A stretch of DNA of 64,000 nucleotides from Clostridia bacterium (GTDB lineage Bacteria; Bacillota; Clostridia; Oscillospirales; Acutalibacteraceae), in NCBI GenBank assembly GCA_017416765.1, contig JAFQBE010000013.1:155854-219853 (forward strand). Reading direction: 5' to 3'. Numbering within the stretch: the first letter of the stretch is position 1; each line of letters starts with the position of its first letter. The position numbers and the translations under genes were made by a program. Below the pieces are notes generated by a model. That model searched no databases. It was not told the origin of the DNA and saw only the letters and a program-made list of their open reading frames with translations. Positions 1-7,220 of the stretch are shown in pieces.

Positions 1-1
1 C

Positions 2-1048
2 GGCGGTGAGGATGCATTTTTCACAGAATGGTCAGCGACCGATGAATTCGGTGCGGATGACTATATTGAGCTCAAAAAAGAGCCCGGCAAAGATTTTGTT
101 ATACTCAACCTTGCAGATTTACAGCTGCAGGATGACGAAATCTATGCAAAGGCAGGCAAATACACCTTTGAGCTTGTTGAAAAGCTTGTAGAGGATACCG
201 ACCCCGACCTTATCACCCTTACCGGCGACAATGCCTGGGACACAATGTCATACCTTGAAACCATTAAGCTGGTCGATTCCTTCGGTATTCCGTGGGCACC
301 CGTAATGGGTAACCATGACGGTCAGGGCTGCATCAGCGAATTCTGGGCAGCCTACCACATATCCGAATCAGAAAACTCTGTTTTTGAGTTTGGTCCTGCA
401 GATATGGGCTACGGAAATTATATTGTTAATGTAACAGAAAACGGCAGAATTGTTCATACCGTGTTCTTTATGGACACACACAACAACCGCGACTATACGC
501 TTGAAGACGGAACGGTTGTAGGCGGCTACGACCACCTTTGGGAAAACCAGATGGCATGGTATGAATGGGCAGTCAAGGGCATAGCAAAGCTTGCTAATCA
601 TACCGTTCCCAGTACCGTATTTATGCATATTCCCGTTGTTGAATACCTTGATGCATGGGTAAAGTATATGGACGGTCCGTATGAATTCGGCACTATTGAT
701 AACAAGTATTACCCCATAGCAAGCGGCAGCAAATTTGAAGTAGGCGGCTTCCCATGCCATGAAGCAGGCGACGGTACAGTAACCCTTTTCAATAACGGCT
801 TCTTCAGCCTTTGCCAACGCCTTGGAAGCACAAAAGATATCATTGTCGGACACGACCATGTAAATGATTTCTCTATTCTCCACGAAGGGATCCGTCTTAC
901 ATATGCCGTAAAAACCGGCTTCGGCAGCTATTGGCAGCCCGAATTTATAGGCGGCACAACTGTAAATATTAACACCTTCGGTATAGCAACAATAACCCAG
1001 CACTACTATGACCTTGCAGAAAACGGCTGGGATATCACAGACGATTGA
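2..1048 (+). CDS. Calcineurin-like metallophosphoesterase, 5' end outside window
   Basis: The reading frame is open from the first bases of the window, so the start lies upstream; about 348 residues are visible. Metallophosphoesterase motifs appear in order: NLADLQL, LTGDNAWD, MGNHDGQG, FMHIPVVE and VGHDHVND. These form the dinuclear metal site of calcineurin-like phosphatases and phosphodiesterases. The substrate cannot be told. An intrinsic terminator follows the stop directly, so this is the last gene of its transcript. A shorter reading that starts at an internal ATG (position 245) would lose the first two metal motifs and is rejected. Confidence 0.85.
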   Translation, partial: GGEDAFFTEWSATDEFGADDYIELKKEPGKDFVILNLADLQLQDDEIYAKAGKYTFELVEKLVEDTDPDLITLTGDNAWDTMSYLETIKLVDSFGIPWAPVMGNHDGQGCISEFWAAYHISESENSVFEFGPADMGYGNYIVNVTENGRIVHTVFFMDTHNNRDYTLEDGTVVGGYDHLWENQMAWYEWAVKGIAKLANHTVPSTVFMHIPVVEYLDAWVKYMDGPYEFGTIDNKYYPIASGSKFEVGGFPCHEAGDGTVTLFNNGFFSLCQRLGSTKDIIVGHDHVNDFSILHEGIRLTYAVKTGFGSYWQPEFIGGTTVNINTFGIATITQHYYDLAENGWDITDD

Positions 1049-1064
1049 TAACCGGTATTTTCTC

Positions 1065-1103
1065 ACAACGGCTTGCGCAAAAAGGTGCAAGCCGTTGTTT
1101 ATC
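1065..1103 (+). terminator. Intrinsic terminator after metallophosphoesterase
   Basis: A perfect 12-bp stem (ACAACGGCTTGC at 1065-1076 and its complement at 1087-1098) is followed by a T-rich run. It sits 16 bp after the stop codon. Confidence 0.8.
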
Positions 1104-1137
1104 CGGCAAAAAATTAATATCCCAAACATAAAAATGC

Positions 1138-1166
1138 TTGACAAGGTAAAAATAATGTGGTAATAT
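1138..1166 (+). promoter_or_regulatory. Sigma-A-type promoter for tRNA-Ser genes
   Basis: TTGACA (1138-1143), a 17-bp spacer and TAATAT (1161-1166) lie 13 bp before the first tRNA-Ser. Confidence 0.75.
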
Positions 1167-1179
1167 AACTTGCACACAC

Positions 1180-1268
1180 GGAGAGATACCGAAGTGGTCA
1201 TAACGGAACGGTCTTGAAAACCGTCGTACGGCAACGTACCGTGGGTTCGAATCCCACTCTCTCCGCCA
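1180..1268 (+). tRNA. tRNA-Ser (UGA)
   Basis: The acceptor stem GGAGAGA pairs with TCTCTCC. The anticodon loop CTTGAAA gives anticodon UGA, there is a long variable arm typical of serine tRNAs, the T-arm reads GGGTTCGAATCCC, and G plus CCA is encoded at the 3' end. Confidence 0.95.
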
Positions 1269-1317
1269 CATTAAAAATTCCTTCTAAAAAGTTGATATTT
1301 ATAAATTAATTTACCAT

Positions 1318-1407
1318 GGAGAAGTACCCAAGTGGTGAAGGGGCTCCCCTGCTAAGGGAGTAGGTTGGGCGACTGGCGCGAGGGTTCAAATCCCTCCTTC
1401 TCCGCCA
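1318..1407 (+). tRNA. tRNA-Ser (GCU)
   Basis: The acceptor stem GGAGAAG pairs with CTTCTCC. The anticodon GCU is seen in CCCTGCTAAGGG, there is a long variable arm, a T-loop GGTTCAAATCC and encoded CCA. It lies 49 bp after the other tRNA-Ser and is probably in the same transcript. Confidence 0.95.
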
Positions 1408-1410
1408 AAA

Positions 1411-1441
1411 ATAAGACAGTCAGAAGACTGTCTTATTTTTT
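1411..1441 (+). terminator. Intrinsic terminator of the tRNA-Ser pair
   Basis: The 11-bp stem ATAAGACAGTC / GACTGTCTTAT with an AGAA loop is followed by TTTTT, starting 3 bp after the tRNA CCA end. Confidence 0.9.
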
Positions 1442-1443
1442 AT

Positions 1444-1609
1444 CCATTGCGAAAGCAATGGTATATCATCGCCGCAGGCGCATATCATCACGCGTCAGCG
1501 TGTATATCATCAGCCGCAGGCTGCATTTACTTTCGCAATGATGATATACAAAACTCCGTTTTGGTGATATACAATTTTTGAAATTGATGATATACAATGC
1601 TTCGCATTG
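1444..1609. repeat. Array of seven small hairpins separated by a constant (G)ATGATATAC spacer
   Basis: Seven different perfect mini-hairpins are visible, with loops of 3-4 nt, at 1444-1461, 1470-1480, 1489-1502, 1511-1523, 1549-1563, 1572-1586 and 1595-1609. The spacers between the first four read TATATCATC. The spacers before the last three read GATGATATAC, its reverse complement. The stem sequences differ while the spacers are conserved. CATTGCGAAAG at the left recurs inverted as CTTTCGCAATG at about 1530-1540, in the middle. The array lies between a tRNA terminator and a four-helix-bundle gene. Confidence 0.85.
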
Positions 1610-1655
1610 ATTTTGCCGTGACTTTATAGTATTATCTTCTCAGGGAAGTGATTAT

Positions 1656-2003
1656 ATGTCTAAAAACTATTTGCTCATTTATTCCGAACAACTTGCAACA
1701 GAAATTGAACTTCTTTGTCAAAACACAAAAGCACCCTCCAACACTCTGTTTCAAATCCGTAAAAGTTCAAGCAGTATTTACGCAAATATCCGCGAAGCCA
1801 ACTATGGACAAAGCAAAGCAGATATGCTTTCAAAGTTTGAAATATCGCTCAAAGAATGCAGCGAAACAGAAGGCTGGTTACAGTTACTATACAACACAAA
1901 TACCATTGATGAAAAAACATTCAAAATGCACCGTAATCTCTGCGGCAGAATAAGAAGAATGTTAATTTCGAGCTGTAAAACACTCAAGGAAAGCATAAAA
2001 TAA
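1656..2003 (+). CDS. Four-helix-bundle protein (S23 / Avd-like family)
   Basis: This 115-residue, all-helical protein carries the pattern FQIRKSSSSIYANIREANY and a C-terminal RRMLISS helix typical of the 23S-rRNA intervening-sequence (S23) family, which is related to the Avd accessory protein of diversity-generating retroelements. The family binds nucleic acid as a pentamer, but the role of stand-alone copies is not established. The ATG at 1656 has AGGGAAG seven bases upstream. No reverse transcriptase is visible nearby. It directly follows the hairpin array, which may be a functional partner (inference). Confidence 0.8.
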   Translation: MSKNYLLIYSEQLATEIELLCQNTKAPSNTLFQIRKSSSSIYANIREANYGQSKADMLSKFEISLKECSETEGWLQLLYNTNTIDEKTFKMHRNLCGRIRRMLISSCKTLKESIK

Positions 2004-2028
2004 TCCCTGAATCAAGGAGCAAAGTAAA

Positions 2029-2505
2029 ATGAGCAAAGACTGGTTATTTTCAACCGACGAATACATATGCGATTTAAGAACGGTTGCCGTTCTTGTGAAA
2101 GATAATAAAATCCTTGTTCAGAGAGATAAAGGCGGAAAAGAATATGCCCTTCCCGGCGGTCATGTAAAAATCGGTGAAACTCTGGAAGACGGACTAATTC
2201 GTGAAACCATGGAAGAAATGGGTGTGCAGATAAAGTGCAACCGTTTACTGTGGAGCGAAGAATGCTTCTGGGAGTGGAACGGAAAACAAGCGCACAATAT
2301 TGCTTTTTATTATCTGGTCGAATTGTGTGACGGTTTTGAAATTTCCGACAACGGAGAATTCGTTTCACAAAAAGATAATTGTGATGTTGTTATCGGCTGG
2401 ATGCCTATTGACAAACTTAAAAGCATTACCATTTATCCCGAATTTTTAAAGGAAGAAATACACCGCTTGAACGAACCCATAAAACATTTTGTATCTAAAA
2501 GTTAA
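2029..2505 (+). CDS. Nudix hydrolase
   Basis: The 158-residue protein has a perfect Nudix box (G-x5-E-x7-REUxEExGU), seen as GHVKIGETLEDG followed by LIRETMEEMGV at about residues 43-65. Nudix enzymes hydrolyse nucleoside diphosphates linked to another moiety; the substrate is unknown here. The ATG at 2029 follows AAGGAGCAAAG. It is the second gene of a tight co-directional run (S23-like, Nudix, P-loop kinase, GNAT). Confidence 0.85.
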   Translation: MSKDWLFSTDEYICDLRTVAVLVKDNKILVQRDKGGKEYALPGGHVKIGETLEDGLIRETMEEMGVQIKCNRLLWSEECFWEWNGKQAHNIAFYYLVELCDGFEISDNGEFVSQKDNCDVVIGWMPIDKLKSITIYPEFLKEEIHRLNEPIKHFVSKS

Positions 2506-2531
2506 CCTATAAATTCCCCCAGGTGAAAACA

Positions 2532-3038
2532 ATGATTATTCTGATTCTCGGTGCATCTCACACAGGCAAAACAGCGCTTGCACAAAAGCTTCTTGAAAAA
2601 TATAAATATCCTTATCTGTCAATCGACCACCTTAAAATGGGTTTAATCCGCAGCGGTAACACAGAGCTTACACCCCTGAGCGATGACGATGAACTGACAG
2701 CATATCTGTGGCCGATAGTGCGCGAAATGATTAAAACCGCCATTGAAAACAAGCAGAATATGATTGTTGAAGGCTGCTATATTCCGTTTGACTGGGCAAA
2801 GGATTTTGATAAAAACTATCTTAAAAACATCACCCATTACTGCCTTGTAATGAGCGAAAAATATATAAAAAATCACTTTGACGATATAGTGAATTACGCA
2901 AATGTAATTGAGGAACGCTTGTATGATGACTGCACGCTCGAAGATGTTTTATCCGACAACGCACGGTTTGCAGAGCTTGCACAAAAGCACAACCTGAATA
3001 TTGTGCTGATTGACGACGAATATAAAACTGATTTGTAA
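2532..3038 (+). CDS. P-loop NTPase, adenylate-kinase-like small-molecule kinase
   Basis: The N-terminus IILILGASHTGKTALAQKLL is a Walker A loop (GASHTGKT), followed by a short kinase-like fold of 168 residues. The segment NKQNMIVEGCYIPFDW resembles the substrate-binding part of 2-phosphoglycerate kinase or AAA-type small kinases. ATG 2532 is preferred to GTG 2523 because AGGTG at 2521-2525 then serves as ribosome site. Substrate unknown. Confidence 0.65.
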   Translation: MIILILGASHTGKTALAQKLLEKYKYPYLSIDHLKMGLIRSGNTELTPLSDDDELTAYLWPIVREMIKTAIENKQNMIVEGCYIPFDWAKDFDKNYLKNITHYCLVMSEKYIKNHFDDIVNYANVIEERLYDDCTLEDVLSDNARFAELAQKHNLNIVLIDDEYKTDL

Positions 3039-3063
3039 AATATTTCAGCGGAGAAGTGTTAAA

Positions 3064-3567
3064 ATGAATTTCACTTTTACTTTTCTTGATAAACAGAATA
3101 CCGAAAAATTTTTGCCGCAGCTTTTTGAAATTCTTCATTCAAACATGAGCATAATTGCACCTACGGGCAACACATACGAAGAAGATTTCGCAATGTGGAA
3201 TTCCTGCATTTTCCCCGCAATACAAAAGGAAAACCGTCAGATTGTTCTGATATATTCCGATGAAAAGCTTGCAGGATATTTCCAATACTACACAACCGAT
3301 ATTTCGCTTATGATGGAAGAAATACAGTTGAAAAAAGAGTATCATTCAAGCGGTGCTTTCCGTCAGCTTTATTCATGGCTTATTCCAAAGCTGCCGCAGA
3401 ATCTGCAATATGTTGAAGCATATTCAAACAAGCAAAATCTAAAATCGCAGAAAATACTCGAACACTTCGGACTGGCAAAATGCGGCGAAAACAAAAACGG
3501 CAATTCATATTACTACAAGGGTGAATATCATAAATTGGCGGCACTTTATAAACAACCCCAATTTTAA
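3064..3567 (+). CDS. GNAT-family acetyltransferase
   Basis: The 167-residue protein contains KLAGYFQYYT, IQLKKEYHSSGAFRQLYSWL and YVEAYSNKQNLKSQKILEHFG, which match the central strands, the acetyl-CoA loop region and the C-terminal N-x-x-S-x-x-I-x-E-x-x-G pattern of GNAT acyltransferases. The ATG at 3064 follows GGAGAAGTG. It is the last gene of the accessory run; the acceptor substrate is unknown. Confidence 0.7.
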   Translation: MNFTFTFLDKQNTEKFLPQLFEILHSNMSIIAPTGNTYEEDFAMWNSCIFPAIQKENRQIVLIYSDEKLAGYFQYYTTDISLMMEEIQLKKEYHSSGAFRQLYSWLIPKLPQNLQYVEAYSNKQNLKSQKILEHFGLAKCGENKNGNSYYYKGEYHKLAALYKQPQF

Positions 3568-3638
3568 TCAATTCTACTTTTAGTAGGGTTACTTTTTCTT
3601 TGCGTGAATATATAATTAATTGCAAAGGAGATGTTTAC

Positions 3639-4550
3639 ATGGATAAACAAGCCATTGGAAAATTTATTGCAGAACAACGAAAAGCAAAACAGCTTACTCA
3701 AAAGCAACTTGCGGATAAATTGAATGTTACTGACAAAGCTGTTTCGAAATGGGAAACAGGAAAATGCTACCCCGATGTTGAAACGCTTGAACGATTGAGT
3801 AATTTTTTCGATGTTACTGTAAACGATGTTTTATACGGCAGAATCCTGAGCCAAAACAACATAGCCGAAGAAGCCGATAAAAACATTCTTCCTCATATAA
3901 AAAAAGCCCGAAAGCAAAATAAATATAGAATTATTGTAATCTGCATTGTTATGTGTCCCTTAACTTTATATTTTCTTTTTTGTATGTTAAAGTTTACAAA
4001 TATTATTCCAAGTTTTTTTGCAGATACGGCAGAAGTCAACGGCTTGCAGATTACTTATTATCAGCCGTTCAACACAGCTTTTGCAGGAAGATACAGCCCT
4101 ACACTATACACCGACAACTTCGAAATAACCGTCCCCGATGAATATAACAATATACCGATTGAAAAACTCGGTGGACTTTCAGGCAATAGTAAAGCTCCGT
4201 TTTGTATTGATATATCGGATTTATATATGAACACCGATAAAAATAGCGAATATAATGCAATCTACCGTAGTGATACTCTTACGCCTAATGCAATCGAAGA
4301 AAATATCAGCATACAAAATGTTGTTTTCAGGCTGAACATAGGTGAAAATATCAAAGAAATAGAATATGTTGATATGGATGAATATTATCCACATTTAAAC
4401 AAAAACGGCACCGTAACTTTTTACCATCCGGTTGTTGAAATATACTGTTCTGAAGATAACGAACATTTTTATTCAAAAGACGGAAAACTTTACAACAAAG
4501 CAACCAAGGAATTAATAACAGATTTTGCATACAGCTATATTGGCAAATAA
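3639..4550 (+). CDS. HTH (Cro/C1-type) regulator with membrane anchor and extracytoplasmic domain
   Basis: Residues 1-65 form an XRE helix-turn-helix (LTQKQLADKLNVTDKAVSKW). After a basic linker there is one membrane segment at about residues 100-128, then a 175-residue hydrophilic tail. The layout suggests a DNA-binding protein tethered to the membrane that senses an outside signal (inference). ATG 3639 follows AAAGGAGATG. A bidirectional terminator follows. Confidence 0.75.
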   Translation: MDKQAIGKFIAEQRKAKQLTQKQLADKLNVTDKAVSKWETGKCYPDVETLERLSNFFDVTVNDVLYGRILSQNNIAEEADKNILPHIKKARKQNKYRIIVICIVMCPLTLYFLFCMLKFTNIIPSFFADTAEVNGLQITYYQPFNTAFAGRYSPTLYTDNFEITVPDEYNNIPIEKLGGLSGNSKAPFCIDISDLYMNTDKNSEYNAIYRSDTLTPNAIEENISIQNVVFRLNIGENIKEIEYVDMDEYYPHLNKNGTVTFYHPVVEIYCSEDNEHFYSKDGKLYNKATKELITDFAYSYIGK

Positions 4551-4590
4551 CATAAAAGGCACTTCCGTTTTAAGGAAAGTGCCTTTTATG
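4551..4590. terminator. Bidirectional terminator between convergent genes
   Basis: CATAAAAGGCACTT pairs with AAAGTGCCTTTTATG. A and T runs on both sides let it work for the HTH gene on the plus strand and for the small gene on the minus strand, whose stop codon lies inside it. Confidence 0.8.
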
Positions 4591-4786
4591 TTGCAAAAAT
4601 ATACAGCAGCATCATTATCAGCATCATATCCGATTTGTCTGTTGCAAGTATAAGTATAAGCCCCAGAAGCAATAACGAATCGTCATCGGGCGCGTAACTT
4701 TTTTTCTTCTGCGGCTGTATCCTGCGCAAGTGTACATCGCATATTTTTGCTGCCTGCTGCTGCATTTGCCTGAGTTCTTTGTCCAT
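4586..4786 (-). CDS. Small membrane-associated protein of unknown function
   Basis: This 66-residue protein has a charged N-terminal half with KKK and a hydrophobic C-terminal half (LLLLGLILILAT, MMLIMMLLYIFAT), so it is probably membrane-bound. AGGTGATTT precedes the ATG. It appears to be the last member of a minus-strand cluster with the two genes at 4949-5502, now separated from them by a repeat element. Not recognised as a named family. Confidence 0.55.
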   Translation of the reverse strand: MDKELRQMQQQAAKICDVHLRRIQPQKKKSYAPDDDSLLLLGLILILATDKSDMMLIMMLLYIFAT

Positions 4787-4799
4787 AAATCACCTGCTT

Positions 4800-4950
4800 A
4801 AATTACAGTTTATCTGTCTGATGACAGATAAAAATTATGAATTAGGAATTATGAATTAGGAATTGATGGCGGGACACCCGCACCCGAATATAAATGGGTG
4901 TGGGCGAAGCCCACCCTTTAATTCCTAATTGGTTCGACAAACTGTAATTT
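4800..4950. repeat. Palindromic intergenic element A (AATTAGGAATT-type arms)
   Basis: A 151-bp element is bounded by AAATTACAGTTT (4800-4811) and its exact inverted copy AAACTGTAATTT (4939-4950). Inside lie an ATCTGTC/GACAGAT hairpin, arms built from ATTAGGAATTATGA on the left and AATTCCTAATT on the right, and a core with GGCGGGACACCCGCACCCG and GGGTGTGGGCGAAGCCCACC. It is one of nine related elements in the window. Confidence 0.85.
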
Positions 4951-5281
4951 ACATAAAATCTTTAACTATCGGCAGCACATCCAGCAGCCGCATTATCTGC
5001 ATTGCTTCGTCTGCTTTTCTTCTTCGATGAGGGCTGAGCAGAGGCTTGAGCGCACAGATAAGCCGCGTGCGCTCGTTATCGCCGCCGCTTTGAAGCAAAG
5101 GCATGAGCTGCATTATTTTTGCAATCATCGCAGGGTCAATGCTGCCGAAAAAATCGGTTGCATTTTCTTTTTTATCTCCGCCGTTATCTCCGCCCAGAAG
5201 TTGCTGTGCCGCGCTGCTTAAATTTGCCATATCCTCATCGCTTAACGAAGACAATATTCCCGAAATATCATCAAAATTCAT
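4949..5281 (-). CDS. Conserved small protein, function unknown
   Basis: This 110-residue, Asp/Leu/Met-rich helical protein has no recognised catalytic motif. Its ATG overlaps the stop of the upstream gene by four bases (ATGA at 5278-5281), indicating translational coupling. Its stop codon lies at the very edge of element A, so the element inserted immediately 3' of it. Function not recognised. Confidence 0.65.
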   Translation of the reverse strand: MNFDDISGILSSLSDEDMANLSSAAQQLLGGDNGGDKKENATDFFGSIDPAMIAKIMQLMPLLQSGGDNERTRLICALKPLLSPHRRRKADEAMQIMRLLDVLPIVKDFM

Positions 5282-5502
5282 TTCTGACCGCCCAGTTTTC
5301 TCATCAGCTCCTGTGCCTGCGGGCTTTTCAGCAAATTTTCAAGCGCATTTTTATCCCGCAGTATGCTTTCCACGCGCCGACGCTGCTCGGGCGAAATCCT
5401 GTTCTGCAAAAGGTCCTGTGCCACAGAGCCGTCGGGTGTGTTGCCCTTTGAATTCATAAGCAGCTTTAAAAGCTGGTCGGGTGAGAAATTGTTACCGCTC
5501 AT
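5278..5502 (-). CDS. Conserved small helical protein, function unknown
   Basis: This 74-residue protein contains LLKLLMNSK and ISPEQRRRVESILRDKNALENLL. ATG 5502 is chosen because GGCGGTGA lies at proper spacing; the in-frame GTG at 5511 is part of that ribosome site. It is divergently oriented to the phosphoesterase gene 60 bp away. Confidence 0.65.
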   Translation of the reverse strand: MSGNNFSPDQLLKLLMNSKGNTPDGSVAQDLLQNRISPEQRRRVESILRDKNALENLLKSPQAQELMRKLGGQK

Positions 5503-5564
5503 TGAAATCACCGCCGTTTTATGTTATATTCATTATAAAGTTTATGTTTAAAAGGGTGGTTGAT

Positions 5565-6029
5565 ATGACTAAAATTCTTGTTGTATCCGATTCACACGGA
5601 AGTGAGTGGAAGCTCGACGAGGCAATTAAAACCGTACCCGATGCGAAAATTGTCTTTCACCTGGGCGACGGTGAACACGAAGCGCGCCTTGCCGCCGAAA
5701 AATACGGCACAAAGTTTTTTCACCTTGTATGCGGCAATTGCGATTGGGGCAGCGAATTACCGCCGAGCATTATTGATGTTATTGAGGGTAAGCGTATTTA
5801 TGCCTGCCACGGTCATACCCACCTTGTAAAATACGGCACGGCTGACCTTGTTGCCGCGGCAAAGGAGCAAAACTGCTCTGTTGCATTATACGGTCATACC
5901 CACAATCCTGTTACAAACTATGTTGACGGCATACTTCTTTTCAACCCCGGCAGTATAAAACAGGGCAATTTCGGCACAATTGATATAGCAGAAAACGGAA
6001 TTTTACCGGTTTTACGCAAATTAGATTAA
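5565..6029 (+). CDS. YfcE/MJ0936-type phosphodiesterase
   Basis: The 154-residue protein has the compact phosphoesterase motifs VVSDSHG (residues 6-12), HLGDGE, VCGNCDWG, CHGHTH and YGHTHNP. The family hydrolyses phosphodiesters using two metals and often stands near small housekeeping genes. ATG 5565 is chosen because AAGGGTGG lies upstream and SDSHG is normally within ten residues of the start. It may be called yfcE-like, but orthology is not proven. Confidence 0.85.
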   Translation: MTKILVVSDSHGSEWKLDEAIKTVPDAKIVFHLGDGEHEARLAAEKYGTKFFHLVCGNCDWGSELPPSIIDVIEGKRIYACHGHTHLVKYGTADLVAAAKEQNCSVALYGHTHNPVTNYVDGILLFNPGSIKQGNFGTIDIAENGILPVLRKLD

Positions 6030-6047
6030 ATTTTTATCGTAAAACAC

Positions 6048-6076
6048 TTGAAAAATATACCGATGTGTATTAAAAT
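6048..6076 (+). promoter_or_regulatory. Promoter of efp
   Basis: TTGAAA (6048-6053), a 17-bp spacer and TAAAAT (6071-6076) lie 55 bp before efp. Confidence 0.6.
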
Positions 6077-6131
6077 TAATTGAATTCATATGTTCAAAAA
6101 TATTTATCATTAAATTCCGGAGGAAAATAAA

Positions 6132-6689
6132 ATGGTATCAGCAGGCGATTTCAGAAACGGTATTACATTTGAAATGGAAGGCAATGTCTATCAGATTATT
6201 GAATTCCAGCATGTTAAGCCCGGTAAGGGTGCTGCTTTCGTTCGTACAAAAATCCGCAACGTAATTGCAGGCTCCGTTACAGAGCGCACATTCAACCCCA
6301 CAGAAAAATTCCCCACCGCTTACATCGAGCGTAAGGAAATGGAATACTCCTACAACGACAGCGGTCTTTACTACTTCATGGACCCCGAAACATTTGATAT
6401 GGTTCCGATTGGTGAAGACACACTTCCCGACAACTTCAAGTTCGTCAAGGAAAACGAAACCTGCCGTATCCTTTCCTACAAGGGCAATGTTTTCGGCGTA
6501 GAACCCCCCACAACAGTTACACTTCAGGTAACTCAGACCGACCCCGGCTTCGCAGGCAACACAGCTACAAACGCTACAAAGCCCGCTACACTCGAAACCG
6601 GCGCAGAGGTTAAGGTTCCCCTCTTCATCGAAGAAGGCGAAATGATTGTTGTTGACACTCGTACAGGCGAATATCTCAGCAGAGCATAA
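6132..6689 (+). CDS. efp: Elongation factor P
   Basis: The 185-residue length is typical. The N-terminal KOW-like domain holds QHVKPGKGAAFVR, whose lysine loop contacts the P-site tRNA, followed by two OB-like domains and the signature EETG-type ending (VDTRTGEYLSRA). EF-P relieves stalling at consecutive prolines. GGAGG precedes ATG 6132. The next gene is close downstream and probably co-transcribed. Confidence 0.97.
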   Translation: MVSAGDFRNGITFEMEGNVYQIIEFQHVKPGKGAAFVRTKIRNVIAGSVTERTFNPTEKFPTAYIERKEMEYSYNDSGLYYFMDPETFDMVPIGEDTLPDNFKFVKENETCRILSYKGNVFGVEPPTTVTLQVTQTDPGFAGNTATNATKPATLETGAEVKVPLFIEEGEMIVVDTRTGEYLSRA

Positions 6690-6740
6690 ATAAATTCAAA
6701 AGTTCAATTCATTCATATAATTTAAAGGGAGGCAATTACC

Positions 6741-7160
6741 ATGGCAATGACATTGACTGAAAAAGCTGCTTACATCAAGGGCCTTGCAGAAGGACTCAGC
6801 CTTGATGCATCCAAACCCGAAACAAAAATCATCAACGCACTTATCGACCTTGTTGACGATATCGCGCTTGCCGTATCCGATGTTGAGGACGAGCTTGTTC
6901 TCGTAGGCGAGCAGGTAGACGCCGTTGACGAAGACCTTGACGCACTCGAGTCATATGTCTATGACGATGATGATTGCGACTGCTGCTGCGACGATTGCTG
7001 CGATGACGAAGACGAATTCTTCGAAGTTGAATGCCCCGCTTGCGGCGAAGTTATCAACGTTGACGAAGGTATCCTTGAAAGCGGCAGCATCGAATGCCCC
7101 GCTTGCGGCGAAAACCTTGAATTCGACATCGAATATGATGACGAAGAGGACGACGAATAA
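6741..7160 (+). CDS. CD1247-type acidic zinc-ribbon protein
   Basis: This 139-residue protein begins with the helical segment LTEKAAYIKGLAEGL found in CD1247 N-terminal-domain proteins of Clostridia. It is followed by an Asp/Cys-rich linker (CDCCCDDCC) and two CPACG motifs that form a zinc ribbon. It is extremely acidic. AAAGGGAGG precedes the start. The gene often follows efp in related genomes (recalled), suggesting a link to translation, but no function is established. Confidence 0.8.
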   Translation: MAMTLTEKAAYIKGLAEGLSLDASKPETKIINALIDLVDDIALAVSDVEDELVLVGEQVDAVDEDLDALESYVYDDDDCDCCCDDCCDDEDEFFEVECPACGEVINVDEGILESGSIECPACGENLEFDIEYDDEEDDE

Positions 7161-7174
7161 TTTTCCGACCAACG

Positions 7175-7207
7175 AAGCTCTGCCGTAATGGCAGAGCTTT
7201 ATTTTTT
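7175..7207 (+). terminator. Intrinsic terminator after the CD1247-type gene
   Basis: The 10-bp perfect stem AAGCTCTGCC / GGCAGAGCTT with loop GTAAT is followed by a T-rich tract. Confidence 0.9.
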
Positions 7208-7220
7208 ATTATAATTCTAT

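Noticed and set aside
368-1234. Long minus-strand open frame opposite the metallophosphoesterase
   Set aside because: It lies antisense to a gene with clear catalytic motifs and overlaps a tRNA; it has no ribosome site or recognisable domain.
1444-1609. CRISPR array
   Set aside because: The repeated part is only 9-10 bases, the variable parts are palindromes of 11-18 bases, orientation switches midway, and no cas genes are near.
1450-2003. Diversity-generating retroelement
   Set aside because: Only an Avd-like protein is present; there is no reverse transcriptase and no template/variable repeat pair.
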